Notes: a model not told the origin generated them from the sequence alone. Positions 1-8,610 are shown, counted from the stretch's first letter. The stretch: 64,000 nucleotides of DNA from Sphingorhabdus sp. Alg239-R122 (GCF_900537065.1 NZ_UNRC01000001.1:1-64000); one strand, 5' to 3'. A program made the numbers and translations.

Positions 1-332
1 GTGTTGGCGTCCGCGTGGTCGAGGGTAACCGGACCCGTATTCAGAATTTTGAAGGCGTGTGCATCGCACGTACCAATCGCGGCATGGGTTCCAACTTTAC
101 CGTTCGTAAAATTTCGTTCGGCGAAGGCGTAGAACGTGTATTTCCGCTTTATTCACCAAATGTGGACACGATTACAGTTGTTCGCCGCGGTGTTGTCCGC
201 CGTGCGAAACTTTACTATCTGCGTGGTCGCACCGGTAAGCGTGCCCGTATCGCCGAACGCCGTGATACCCGCACCGTGGCAGAAAAAACCACACAGAAGA
301 AGATTACAGAAACGGAAGCCGCAGAGGCTTAA
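1..332 (+). CDS. rplS: 50S ribosomal protein L19 (5' truncated by window edge)
   Basis: The open frame runs in from the left edge (first complete codon at base 3) and ends with TAA at 330-332, so the N-terminus is missing. About 109 residues are visible. They carry the L19 core ([19 protein letters not shown], then [16 protein letters not shown] and [11 protein letters not shown]). L19 sits at the 30S-50S interface of the ribosome. The tail after the [10 protein letters not shown] region is a short Thr/Glu/Ala-rich extension. In most proteobacteria rplS closes the rpsP-rimM-trmD-rplS operon, which would lie left of this window. A hairpin terminator follows directly. Confidence 0.97.
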   Translation, partial: VGVRVVEGNRTRIQNFEGVCIARTNRGMGSNFTVRKISFGEGVERVFPLYSPNVDTITVVRRGVVRRAKLYYLRGRTGKRARIAERRDTRTVAEKTTQKKITETEAAEA

Positions 333-363
333 GTCCCGTACATCTGTTCGTACATGAACAAGA

Positions 364-393
364 AAGGCGGGCCGCACGGTTCGCCTTTTTTTT
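364..393 (+). terminator. Rho-independent terminator after rplS
   Basis: AAGGCG (364-369) pairs with CGCCTT (382-387) around a GC-rich loop, followed by a run of eight T residues. It lies 32 bases after the rplS stop and ends about 30 bases before asd, so asd needs its own promoter overlapping this region or relies on read-through. Confidence 0.85.
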
Positions 394-425
394 ACCTGAA
401 ATCTGCAAATAAGCTGGAGTAGTAC

Positions 426-1451
426 ATGGGTTATAAAGTCGCAGTTGTGGGCGCGACCGGCAATGTCGGACGCGAAATGCTGAACATTCTGGCTGAACGC
501 GAATTTCCAGCGGACGAGATCGCCGCTGTAGCATCGTCGCGTTCGACCGGTATGGACGTTGAATTCGGCGAAACGGGTAAGATGCTCAAGGTCAAGAACA
601 TCGAGCATTTTGACTTTTCCGGCTGGGATATAGCCCTGTTCGCGGCAGGTTCAGGCCCAACGAAAGAATATGCGCCCAAAGCCGCTGCTGCTGGCTGTGT
701 GGTAATCGACAACAGCTCGCTTTACCGCATGGATCCCGATGTGCCGCTGATCGTGCCAGAGGTGAACCCTGAAGCGATTGATGGCTATAAAAAACGCAAT
801 ATCATCGCTAACCCGAACTGTTCGACCGCGCAGATGGTCGTGGCGCTTAAACCGTTGCATGATGCGGCGAAAATCAAGCGTGTGGTGGTATCGACTTACC
901 AGTCTGTTTCCGGTTCGGGTAAAGGCGGCATGGATGAGCTGTTTGAACAGTCCCGCGACATTTTTGTGGGCGACCAGGCAACGCCGAAACAGTTTACCAA
1001 GCAAATTGCGTTCAATGTGATACCGCATATTGACGTTTTCCTGGACGATGGTTCGACCAAGGAAGAATGGAAAATGGTGGTCGAAACCAAGAAGATCATG
1101 GGTGCGCAGATCAAACTCACCGCGACATGCGTGCGTGTGCCGGTATTTGTGGGACACTCGGAATCGATCAATATCGAGTTCGAGGAAGAACTGTCCGCAA
1201 AAGACGCGAGCAAGATCCTGCGTGAGGCCCCTGGGATCATGCTGGTCGATAAGCGCGAAGACGGCGGCTATGTGACCCCGGTTGAATGTGTCGGCGACAG
1301 CGCGACCTATATCAGCCGCGTGCGCGAGGATCCGACCGTGGAAAACGGCCTCAATATCTGGTGCGTCAGCGACAACCTGCGCAAAGGCGCGGCGCTCAAT
1401 GCGGTGCAGATTGCGGAGCTGTTGGGACGCAAGCATCTGCAGAAGGGGTAG
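426..1451 (+). CDS. asd: Aspartate-semialdehyde dehydrogenase
   Basis: 341 residues, the usual length for the family. The enzyme reduces aspartyl phosphate to aspartate semialdehyde with NADPH, the branch point to lysine/diaminopimelate, threonine, methionine and isoleucine. Visible are the N-terminal nucleotide-binding loop GATGNVG (residues 9-15), the catalytic cysteine in NPNCST (Cys132), and Arg237 and His244 of the substrate/acid-base region (RVPVFVGHSE). ATG 426 is preceded by a weak GGAG-type ribosome site. It is a single gene: rplS ends with a terminator upstream, and the next gene (tetR-like) is convergent. Confidence 0.97.
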   Translation: MGYKVAVVGATGNVGREMLNILAEREFPADEIAAVASSRSTGMDVEFGETGKMLKVKNIEHFDFSGWDIALFAAGSGPTKEYAPKAAAAGCVVIDNSSLYRMDPDVPLIVPEVNPEAIDGYKKRNIIANPNCSTAQMVVALKPLHDAAKIKRVVVSTYQSVSGSGKGGMDELFEQSRDIFVGDQATPKQFTKQIAFNVIPHIDVFLDDGSTKEEWKMVVETKKIMGAQIKLTATCVRVPVFVGHSESINIEFEEELSAKDASKILREAPGIMLVDKREDGGYVTPVECVGDSATYISRVREDPTVENGLNIWCVSDNLRKGAALNAVQIAELLGRKHLQKG

Positions 1452-1557
1452 GGTGGGGCGATGTCGGCTTTATTTTGACAGCGAATATTAGAAATGTGAA
1501 GTCATAGCGAGTATTGATAGCCTATAATGTCACGGCTTTTGATCTAACTCATTGTGC

Positions 1558-2217
1558 CTATAGCGAGGACAGCCGGTTGATCAATCGATCATGGAATTCC
1601 GGATTTGCATCTGCCGCGAGGCAGAGAAAAATGCCTGTCAGGGCCTGCACACGAAATCCTTCGAGGTCGAAATATCCATGGACCCAATCCTGACGAGCGA
1701 GCCGGTAGCTTCCATAAATCTGCCGTCCCAATTGTTCGGCAGATATGTTGCCTAAAAGCAGGCCGGCGGACTGCGCGGCACTGCACGCATCGATGGGTAA
1801 CTGAACCGACCGCGCAAATATTCCGGACCCGGAACTCTGTTCAAAAAGCCCGCTCCTGTCACCGGCAATAAAGGCGGCCCGGTAATAATCCTCATCCTTG
1901 GCAAATAGCTCCGCCAGATCCTGGATCTGCTGCTCAAATGCCGCTTCCACATCATCCAGACTATTGCGGTTTTGCACTTCCAGCAGTTTTTCTACCAACT
2001 CCTCTATAATCACGGAGAGGATTTCTTCCTTCCCGCCTATAAGATTGTAGATGGTAGGAACGGTCAGGTTTGCACGTGTAGCCAAGTCGCGCAGCTTCAG
2101 CGCTTCAAAACCGTGACCCGCGATAACAGCGCGCGCATGCGACAGGATGCGCTGCTTGCGTTTTTCCTTGTTTATTTCACGGGCCGAGCCGCTTTGGGGC
2201 AATGTCATCTGTCGCAT
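1558..2217 (-). CDS. TetR/AcrR family transcriptional regulator
   Basis: About 219 residues. An N-terminal helix-turn-helix region is clear (AGHGFEALKLRDLATRANL, then TVPTIYNLIGGKEEIL), the classical TetR DNA-binding domain; the rest is a variable ligand-binding domain. The frame could extend to a TTG at 2253, but the predicted promoter for this gene (TTGTTT, 16 bases, TAAAAT on the minus strand) would start transcription near 2248, so ATG 2217 (or ATG 2208) is preferred. It is divergent from the dioxygenase gene at 2309, and the shared gap holds a near-perfect palindrome, so it very likely represses itself and its neighbours. The ligand is unknown; a fatty or hydroxy acid (or its CoA ester) would fit the neighbours. 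Confidence 0.9.
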   Translation of the reverse strand: MRQMTLPQSGSAREINKEKRKQRILSHARAVIAGHGFEALKLRDLATRANLTVPTIYNLIGGKEEILSVIIEELVEKLLEVQNRNSLDDVEAAFEQQIQDLAELFAKDEDYYRAAFIAGDRSGLFEQSSGSGIFARSVQLPIDACSAAQSAGLLLGNISAEQLGRQIYGSYRLARQDWVHGYFDLEGFRVQALTGIFLCLAADANPEFHDRLINRLSSL

Positions 2218-2244
2218 ACGATACTCTATAGATTGATAACGGGG

Positions 2245-2290
2245 TTGACTCAAGATTTTAACGTCGTTAAAAAGTTAAACAACGTTAAAA
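2245..2290 (+). promoter_or_regulatory. Divergent promoter/operator for TetR regulator and dioxygenase operon
   Basis: TTGACT at 2245-2250, a 17-base spacer and TAAAAA at 2268-2273 form a candidate promoter for the gene at 2309. On the other strand TTGTTT (2282-2277) and TAAAAT (2260-2255) form one for the TetR gene. A palindrome with 8-base arms, TTTTAACG (2256-2263) T CGTTAAAA (2265-2272), covers both -10 regions. A second CGTTAAAA half site lies at 2283-2290, 18 bases downstream. This is the expected layout of a TetR operator; binding itself is inferred. Confidence 0.7.
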
Positions 2291-2308
2291 GTTTGTAGGA
2301 GAAGATTC

Positions 2309-3484
2309 ATGGCCAAGTTTGACTTCACGCGATCAATTGAAGTTTGTGCTGCGCACTATGGTGATGAGGCTGATGAGGTAAAAGACTATATGTATGGCGG
2401 TCTGGACAGGGCGTTATCGCTTGGCAATCGCGGGCTCATCCGTTTCAATGAAGATGGCTCGCTGCATCAGGATATTCTCGACGCCTATTTCAAAAATGGC
2501 TTTTATGTCTTTGAAAGGGTAATCGGCGAACAGGAACTTGCCGACATTGAAGCAGATTTGGTTGATTTGCGCAGCCGCTTCCCGACCCATCCAGGTTCAG
2601 ACGTGGATTCGCAGGGGCGTCAGGCCATTGGCGTGGGCTGCAAGGCCCCTGGTCTTACCTGGAGCAAGCCTCTCAGCGATCCGCTTGGCGGAACACAGAT
2701 TGCCAATGGCCGTCATCAGGTGAAATTGAAGGAACTGGATGCGGCCGAAGGCGCGCCGGAAGCAGCGCCGTTCATTCTTTTGGGGTCTCTCCAATTTTCC
2801 GACGCTGCCATGCGTACCTATGGTCACCCCGACCTTTTAAGGGTAGCTGCTGCCGTCAATGGTGAGGATTTTGCACCTTTTAACGAGGTGCTTTTTATCA
2901 AGGATCCGGGCCTTGGTGCTGCTGTTTCCTGGCATCAGGATGGTGACACTCATTGGGACAATCCCGACTTTGACGAGAATATCCATGGCTTTAACTTTAT
3001 GGCGCAGGCCTATGGAAGTTCTCCTGTAAATGGCGTCTGGGTTGTTCCCGGCACACATAAGTTGGGCAAAATGGACATCACTCAGATGGTCGAGGATTCG
3101 GGCAGCGAGCGGCTGAAAGATGCAGTGCCGATTGTCTGCGCGCCGGGCGATGTCATTATGTGCAACCGTCAGCTGGTTCACGGCTCCTTTGCCAATACCG
3201 GCTTCGAACCGCGCCTGACGATCAATTTCGGTTTCCACAAACGCTCATCGGTCCTCGACGTCGAAGGCGCAGGTATTCACAGCCCTGTTGCCACGTACGA
3301 CAAAGATGTCATCAAGGAGCGTTCGAAAGTGATTGGTTATGCGATTGATGCGCGGCAACAGAAATATCCGAATGAAAAACCCTATAGCTATAAGCCCTTT
3401 GAGGCAACCGGCGAAAATTATGCCTGGAATCCCGAGGCGAAGGCCAGTCTTAAAGACTATAACCTGCTCGACCTGAGCATCTGA
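2309..3484 (+). CDS. Phytanoyl-CoA dioxygenase (PhyH) family protein
   Basis: 391 residues. The family is Fe(II)/2-oxoglutarate-dependent and typically hydroxylates acyl-CoA or other small substrates at the alpha carbon. The iron-binding set is visible: WHQDGDTHW gives His209 and Asp211, and the distal histidine is His291 (QLVHGSF), followed by the 2-oxoglutarate-binding arginine in PRLTINFGF. The N-terminal 60 residues are an extension before the core. AGGAG precedes ATG 2309 by eight bases. It is first in a probable operon with the D-2-hydroxyacid dehydrogenase at 3534 and is probably controlled by the TetR regulator upstream. The substrate cannot be read from sequence. Confidence 0.85.
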   Translation: MAKFDFTRSIEVCAAHYGDEADEVKDYMYGGLDRALSLGNRGLIRFNEDGSLHQDILDAYFKNGFYVFERVIGEQELADIEADLVDLRSRFPTHPGSDVDSQGRQAIGVGCKAPGLTWSKPLSDPLGGTQIANGRHQVKLKELDAAEGAPEAAPFILLGSLQFSDAAMRTYGHPDLLRVAAAVNGEDFAPFNEVLFIKDPGLGAAVSWHQDGDTHWDNPDFDENIHGFNFMAQAYGSSPVNGVWVVPGTHKLGKMDITQMVEDSGSERLKDAVPIVCAPGDVIMCNRQLVHGSFANTGFEPRLTINFGFHKRSSVLDVEGAGIHSPVATYDKDVIKERSKVIGYAIDARQQKYPNEKPYSYKPFEATGENYAWNPEAKASLKDYNLLDLSI

Positions 3485-3533
3485 ACAGCAGCATTTTTCG
3501 GTCCATCTTGCACGTATTTGAAGGAACATCTCC

Positions 3534-4502
3534 GTGACAAATCCAACCAAAGTTCTGGCGATGCATCCGGGGATGCAAGGCCTGTTTCCAAACAAGCCCG
3601 ATCACTGGGAGTTTGTTGATACAAACGGCGATGTGGAAAAAACAATTGCGGAGATGGGCGGAGACGTCGAAATTCTACTCTCGGCGAGCGTCGAAAAGCT
3701 CGACAAGGCGATGCTAGATTGTTTTCCAAATCTGAAAATGATCGCATCGATTTCTGCCGGATTCAACAATGTCGATCTGGAAGAATGCAAGGCGCGGGAA
3801 ATTGCCGTCACCAATGCTCCCGGCCTTAACTCGGGCGATGTTGCCGATGTTGCCGTCACCATGTTAACCTCGCTACTGTTGAGAATTCCTCAAAACCATT
3901 ACTATATCATGTCGGATCAATGGGTGACCAAGAACGGTCCTATTCGGCATTCAATGCGCGGCATGCCCATTGGGATTGTCGGTTTGGGCTCGATTGGCAA
4001 GGAGGTTTTCAAACGCCTTGAGCCGTTCGGCATGGACATCAAATGGTGGGGTCCGAGGAGAAAATCTGAAATTTCAATTCCATACGTTTCTTCGCTAAGT
4101 GAACTAGTGAAACAAAGCCGGGGCCTAATTGTATGTTGCCGTCCCGATCAATCCACACATCATCTGATAAATAGGGAAATGCTGGATCAACTCGGCAGTG
4201 ACGGTGTGATCGTGAATGTGTCGAGAGGAACCGTTGTTGATGAACGGGCGCTGATTTTTGCGCTAAACTCGAAGCGAATAGGCGGTGCCGGACTTGATGT
4301 GTTTGACCCTGAACCAACAAATAGTGCCAAATGGGTAGATGTGCCCAACATCATTCTGTCTCCACATCAGGGCGGGACGACCTATGAAACTCTGTTTGCA
4401 CAAGCACAGTTGGCGCAAAACAATATCGAGAATTTCCTGGACGAGAAACCGCTGCTTTCCAGTGTTCTTGATTATGATGTGTTGGAAGAAGCATCCAGAT
4501 AA
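3534..4502 (+). CDS. D-2-hydroxyacid dehydrogenase family protein
   Basis: 322 residues, normal for the NAD(P)-dependent D-isomer 2-hydroxyacid dehydrogenases (glyoxylate/hydroxypyruvate reductase type). Visible are the dinucleotide loop GLGSIG (residues 150-155), the substrate arginine in SRGT (Arg231), an Asp-Pro-Glu segment near residue 260, and the catalytic histidine in SPHQGGTT (His278). The start is GTG 3534 with AAGGA upstream. It follows the PhyH-like dioxygenase by 49 bases, so it may oxidise a 2-hydroxy acid derived from that enzyme's product to a 2-oxo acid. That coupling is inference from gene order only. Confidence 0.88.
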   Translation: MTNPTKVLAMHPGMQGLFPNKPDHWEFVDTNGDVEKTIAEMGGDVEILLSASVEKLDKAMLDCFPNLKMIASISAGFNNVDLEECKAREIAVTNAPGLNSGDVADVAVTMLTSLLLRIPQNHYYIMSDQWVTKNGPIRHSMRGMPIGIVGLGSIGKEVFKRLEPFGMDIKWWGPRRKSEISIPYVSSLSELVKQSRGLIVCCRPDQSTHHLINREMLDQLGSDGVIVNVSRGTVVDERALIFALNSKRIGGAGLDVFDPEPTNSAKWVDVPNIILSPHQGGTTYETLFAQAQLAQNNIENFLDEKPLLSSVLDYDVLEEASR

Positions 4503-4583
4503 GGGGCTAACCAATGTCCCCTTCTGCGCCAAGCATAGACATTCGGCTTGCGTTTTGCGGTGATACCGGTCCAATAAAGTTGG

Positions 4584-5234
4584 ATGACACACACAGCCGA
4601 ACTCTTCTGGTCCTTCCGTTCCCCATACAGTTACCTTGCTACGCGGCGCTATGTGGAACTGACCGAAAAATACGACCTCGATATCACGCTGAGCCCGGTC
4701 TATCCACTTGCGATCCGTCAGCCTGACTTTTTTGAAAAAAACCATCCGAACTGGCTGGGTTATACCATGCGCGATATGGTGCGGGTGGCGCAGTTTTATG
4801 GCATTCCGTTTGCCGTGCCCAACCCTGACCCGATTGTGCAAAACATGATGACGCGGGAGATTGCGGAAGAGCAGCCTTATATCTTCCGCCTCACACGGTT
4901 GGGGCAGGCGGCAAAGCGGGCAGGGCGTAGTCTCGCCTTCGCACATGAAGTATCACAGCTGATCTGGGGCGGTGTGGCTGGTTGGCATGAGGGTGACCAT
5001 TTGGCAGAGGCTGCGAAGCGCGCAGGGCTAGACATTGTCGCGCTCGACAAAGAAGCGGCGGATGATGCCGAAGCGCTGGACGCAGAAATAGCGGAAAATC
5101 AGGCAAGGTTGGAAGCGGGCGGCCATTGGGGTGTGCCGACGTTGGTTTATAATGATGAGCCGTTTTTCGGGCAGGACCGGATCGAAATCGCGCTGTGGCG
5201 GATGCAGCAAAACGGTCTGGAGAAACGCGCGTGA
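4584..5234 (+). CDS. DsbA-family / 2-hydroxychromene-2-carboxylate isomerase-like protein
   Basis: 216 residues with the thioredoxin-fold HCCA isomerase/GST-kappa layout. The active-site strand reads FWSFRSPYSYLA, with Ser replacing the CxxC pair (glutathione-type isomerase rather than disulfide oxidase). A central helical insert follows, then the cis-proline region HWGVPTLVYNDEPFFGQDR near residues 185-203. HCCA isomerases act in naphthalene-type aromatic degradation, but many genomic homologues have no known substrate and no aromatic pathway is nearby. Its stop overlaps the GTG start of the alpha/beta hydrolase, so the two are translationally coupled. Confidence 0.82.
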   Translation: MTHTAELFWSFRSPYSYLATRRYVELTEKYDLDITLSPVYPLAIRQPDFFEKNHPNWLGYTMRDMVRVAQFYGIPFAVPNPDPIVQNMMTREIAEEQPYIFRLTRLGQAAKRAGRSLAFAHEVSQLIWGGVAGWHEGDHLAEAAKRAGLDIVALDKEAADDAEALDAEIAENQARLEAGGHWGVPTLVYNDEPFFGQDRIEIALWRMQQNGLEKRA

Positions 5235-5989
5235 ACGTGGAAACACAAAGCGTCACCTCTTTTGATGGCACAAAGCTCGCCATCCATGGGACAGGGGACA
5301 GTGGTGCGCGCCCGCTATTGCTTCTCCACGGCTTGTTCTCCAGCGCACAGATGAACTGGATCAAATTCGGCCATGCGGAAAAATTGGCGGATGCCGGTTT
5401 CCGCGTCATCATGCCGGATCTGCGCGCACACGGAGAAAGTGAAAACCCTCATGATCCCACCGCCTATCCTACCGATGTGCTGGTCAGTGATATCGAAACG
5501 CTGATCGACCATCTGGCGCTCGATGACTTTGACCTTGGCGGGTTTTCGTTGGGCGCGCGCACCACTGCAAAACTCCTTTCAACCGGAACACGGCCGCGCT
5601 GTGCGATGCTGATCGGCATGGGTTGGGAAGGTTTGCAGGGCTGGGGCCGCCGCCGCGACTTTTTTGTCGATGCAATCGATAGGCGCGAAGAGGTGAGACG
5701 CGGCGATGCGCACTGGATGGCAGTGCAGTTCATGAAGAGCATGAAGATTGATCCTGTTGCAGCGCGGCTATTATTGCATAGCTTTGGTAATCTGGACGTA
5801 GAGGCCATTGCCGCGGTTGATGTGCCGACACTGGTGCTGTGCGGCGCGGATGACCATGATAACGGCTCTGCGCCTGAACTAGCCAGGCAGCTTACCGATG
5901 CCACTTATGCCGAAATTCCCGGAACGCATATGTCGAGTGTGACTGAGCCAACAATGGCACAGGAAATGATCAAATTTTTGCAGGCATGA
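5231..5989 (+). CDS. Alpha/beta hydrolase
   Basis: 252 residues. The nucleophile elbow is GFSLG (Ser106), the oxyanion segment is LLHGLFSSA near residue 38, the acid is in LCGADDHD and the catalytic histidine in GTHMSSV near the C-terminus, so a complete Ser-Asp-His triad is present. The start is GTG 5231, overlapping the upstream TGA; the frame is open further upstream to 5195 but that would lie inside the preceding gene. Esterase/lactonase-like activity is expected, substrate unknown. No signal peptide, so cytoplasmic. Confidence 0.85.
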   Translation: MNVETQSVTSFDGTKLAIHGTGDSGARPLLLLHGLFSSAQMNWIKFGHAEKLADAGFRVIMPDLRAHGESENPHDPTAYPTDVLVSDIETLIDHLALDDFDLGGFSLGARTTAKLLSTGTRPRCAMLIGMGWEGLQGWGRRRDFFVDAIDRREEVRRGDAHWMAVQFMKSMKIDPVAARLLLHSFGNLDVEAIAAVDVPTLVLCGADDHDNGSAPELARQLTDATYAEIPGTHMSSVTEPTMAQEMIKFLQA

Positions 5990-6082
5990 CGGGATGCAGT
6001 TTGTCGGATAGATATTGACGTTTGGGCAGCAAGGTTCCAATCTCTGCGCCAACGAAAATACAGGATTTGAGAGGATTGCTTT

Positions 6083-7936
6083 ATGAAAAAATTTGGAAAA
6101 ACAGCCGCATCCATACTGGCACTGGCGAGTGTTGCGATAGCTGCACCTGCCATGGCCAAGCATCATGAAAATGATGGCAAGGAAATGGAAGAGGCCGCGC
6201 CTACGGCTGAAGATGCTGAAGCATTTGTGGCCAAGGCGGAAAAGAAACTGTTCGATTATTCAGTCGAGGCTTCCAAAGTTTACTGGATCAACTCCACTTA
6301 CATTACACAGGATACAGACGCGCTTGCTGCTGCTGCAGGTGCAGAGGGAACGGAAATGTCCGTTAACCTTGCGCTTGAAGCCGCAAAATATGCGGGTGTC
6401 GATGGCTTGTCAGCAGAAACAACACGGAAATTGAATATGCTGCGCGGCGGCATTGTTTTGCCTGCCCCTACGACAGAAGGTGCGGCGACCGAACTTAATG
6501 AAATCGCGACCAAGCTGAACAGTGCGTATGGCAAAGGCATGGGAACACTTGATGGCAAGCCCATTAACGGCTCCGATATCGAAGCCGCAATGGGTACGAA
6601 CCGCAATCCTGACCAGCTTAAGGAAATGTGGGAAAGCTGGAATAATCAGGTTGGTGCGCCGATGAAAGATGATTATGCCCGCATGGTTGGTATAGCTAAT
6701 GAAGGCGCAAAAGAGCTGGGCTTCAAGGATGTGGGCGCGATGTGGCGCTCAGGCTATGACATGCCCGCCGATGACTTTGCTGCGCTGACCGAAACATTGT
6801 GGCAGGAAGTCAAACCACTATATGATGAACTGCATTGCTACACGCGTGACAAGCTGAATGAGAAATATGGTGATGAGGTTCAACCTGAAACGGGCCCGAT
6901 CCGTGCCGACCTGCTCGGCAATATGTGGGCGCAGGAATGGGGCAATATCTATGAGGTCGTAGCGCCGGAAGGTGCAGGTGATATCGGTTTCGATGTCACT
7001 GAATTGCTGGCCGAAAAGGACTATGATCCCATCAAAATGGTGAAGGCGGGCGAAGGTTTCTTCTCTTCATTGGGTTTTGAACCGCTGCCGGAAACGTTTT
7101 ACGAGCGGTCCCAGTTTGTGAAGCCGCGCGACCGTGATGTTGTTTGCCATGCTTCGGCCTGGGATATCGACAATGTCGATGATATCCGCATCAAAATGTG
7201 TATCAAAGTGAACGGTGATGATTTCACGACTATTCACCATGAGCTTGGCCATAACTATTATCAGCGCGCCTATAATAAAAAGAGTTATCTGCACCTGAAC
7301 GGTGCAAATGATGGTTTCCACGAAGCAATTGGTGATGCGGTGGCGCTCTCCATGACACCCAACTATCTTGTGCAGATAGGCTTGCTTGACGAATCCAAAG
7401 TGCCAAGTGCGGATAAAGACATCGGCCTGCTGCTTCGTCAGGCGATGGACAAGGTCGCATTCCTCCCGTTTGGTCTATTGGTCGATCGCTGGCGCTGGGG
7501 TGTGTTTGACGGCTCTATCACACCAGACACGTATAATCAGGCCTGGACGGACTTACGGCGGCAGTATCAGGGTATTACGCCGCCAGTGGATCGTCCTGCG
7601 GACGCATTCGACCCGGGTGCAAAATATCATATCCCCGGCAACACGCCGTACACCCGCTACTTCCTCGCGCGGATATTGCAATTCCAGTTCTACAAGGCAG
7701 CCTGTGATGCCGCTGGTTGGGAAGGCCCGCTGCACCGCTGTTCTTTCTATGGCGATGAAGAAGTCGGTAAGCGGCTTAATGCGATGCTTGAAATGGGTGC
7801 CAGCAAGCCATGGCCTGATGCGCTGGAAGCCTTTACTGGCACACGGCAGATGAGCGGTAAGGCGCTGACCGAATATTTTGCGCCGTTGCAAGGCTGGCTG
7901 AAAGAGCAGAATAAAGGCAAAAGCTGCGGCTGGTAA
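6083..7936 (+). CDS. M2 family (ACE-like) zinc metallopeptidase, exported
   Basis: 617 residues, matching bacterial homologues of angiotensin-converting enzyme. A signal peptide spans residues 1-25 (KK, hydrophobic stretch, APAMA-K cleavage). The zinc site is HHELGH with His386 and His390, and the third ligand is Glu414 in FHEAIGDAV. Such enzymes are periplasmic dipeptidyl carboxypeptidases that trim peptides from the C-terminus. The start ATG 6083 has a GAGAGGATT site upstream. It is monocistronic, with a strong hairpin terminator shared with the convergent gene. Cysteines in LHCYT, VVCHA and HRCSF may form disulfides. Confidence 0.95.
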   Translation: MKKFGKTAASILALASVAIAAPAMAKHHENDGKEMEEAAPTAEDAEAFVAKAEKKLFDYSVEASKVYWINSTYITQDTDALAAAAGAEGTEMSVNLALEAAKYAGVDGLSAETTRKLNMLRGGIVLPAPTTEGAATELNEIATKLNSAYGKGMGTLDGKPINGSDIEAAMGTNRNPDQLKEMWESWNNQVGAPMKDDYARMVGIANEGAKELGFKDVGAMWRSGYDMPADDFAALTETLWQEVKPLYDELHCYTRDKLNEKYGDEVQPETGPIRADLLGNMWAQEWGNIYEVVAPEGAGDIGFDVTELLAEKDYDPIKMVKAGEGFFSSLGFEPLPETFYERSQFVKPRDRDVVCHASAWDIDNVDDIRIKMCIKVNGDDFTTIHHELGHNYYQRAYNKKSYLHLNGANDGFHEAIGDAVALSMTPNYLVQIGLLDESKVPSADKDIGLLLRQAMDKVAFLPFGLLVDRWRWGVFDGSITPDTYNQAWTDLRRQYQGITPPVDRPADAFDPGAKYHIPGNTPYTRYFLARILQFQFYKAACDAAGWEGPLHRCSFYGDEEVGKRLNAMLEMGASKPWPDALEAFTGTRQMSGKALTEYFAPLQGWLKEQNKGKSCGW

Positions 7937-7962
7937 ATTACTGGTTTGCAAAGCTGAAACGA

Positions 7963-7995
7963 AAAACGCCCGCAGTGATGCGGGCGTTTTCTTTT
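7963..7995. terminator. Bidirectional terminator between M2 peptidase and LEA-like gene
   Basis: A perfect 12-base stem (AAAACGCCCGCA at 7963-7974 with TGCGGGCGTTTT at 7979-7990) and a GTGA loop, with T runs readable on both strands. It serves the peptidase on the plus strand and the convergent gene ending at 8015 on the minus strand. Confidence 0.92.
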
Positions 7996-8014
7996 GGGTA
8001 AGCCGTTGGCTTGC

Positions 8015-8488
8015 TTAAGCGTCGATATTTTCTGTGCCGACAACGTCATCAGTGGTTTTCTTGCGGCGCAGCAGTAATGCACCCAATGCCGTGACAAGCG
8101 CCGTTACGCCTAATATACCTGCCGTTTTGCCGGGGTTTGTCTTGGCATAATCAGCGGCGACTTGGCTGCCTTCGCTGACTTTTTCAGCGGTATATTTTGC
8201 GCCTTCCTGCACCTTTTCAGAAGCAATCTGCGCCTTTTCCACAATCGCATCTTTGGCTGGGCCTGCGTTTTCGGAAATCTTTTCCGCTGCAATGCGCGCG
8301 TTTTCTGCAATGGCTTCTGCCGCAACACTTGCATTTTTGGAAATGACCTCGGCGGCTTCCTGTGCCTTTTCTGAAATCAGGTCGCCGGCGACTTTCGCGT
8401 TTTCCGCAACGGTTTCAGACGCCTGTTTCGCGGTTTCCAGTGCTTTTTCCTTGGCAGCTACGGTGTCAAATTTTGTTTGCTTGGTCAT
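8015..8488 (-). CDS. LEA/apolipoprotein-like amphipathic repeat protein with C-terminal membrane anchor
   Basis: 157 residues from ATG 8488, chosen over the ATG 12 bases upstream because GAGGGA sits four bases before it. Residues about 15-110 are near-regular Ala/Glu/Lys 11-mer-like repeats (ENARIAAEKIS, EKAQIASEKVQ, EGAKYTAEKVS) predicted to form a long amphipathic helix. Then comes a hydrophobic segment (GILGVTALVTALGALLL) capped by RRKK, i.e. a single membrane helix, and an acidic tail. This resembles group-3 LEA and phasin/apolipoprotein-like stress proteins; no enzymatic motif is visible. A role in membrane or desiccation protection is inference. Confidence 0.8.
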   Translation of the reverse strand: MTKQTKFDTVAAKEKALETAKQASETVAENAKVAGDLISEKAQEAAEVISKNASVAAEAIAENARIAAEKISENAGPAKDAIVEKAQIASEKVQEGAKYTAEKVSEGSQVAADYAKTNPGKTAGILGVTALVTALGALLLRRKKTTDDVVGTENIDA

Positions 8489-8610
8489 GTTTTCCCTCAT
8501 TTCGTTAGAATAGCTTCACAACTATCAACGAATGGCAGCGATATTGTTCCATAAAAACGGATGCAGTTACACTCCTTTACAAACCTGTATATAAGGTGAA
8601 GTGGTAGCTG

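Noticed and set aside
651-1436. 261-codon open frame antisense to asd
   Set aside because: asd on the plus strand carries all family motifs over the same bases; the antisense frame is His/Arg-rich and has no recognisable domain, a typical shadow of GC-biased codons.
2218-2253. N-terminal extension of the TetR regulator to a TTG start
   Set aside because: The predicted promoter start for this gene lies near 2248, inside the extension, and TetR proteins rarely carry such a leader.
4514-4726. 70-codon open frame across the gap before the DsbA-like gene
   Set aside because: Mostly overlaps the DsbA-like gene in another frame; the residues show no domain and many Cys typical of an out-of-frame read.
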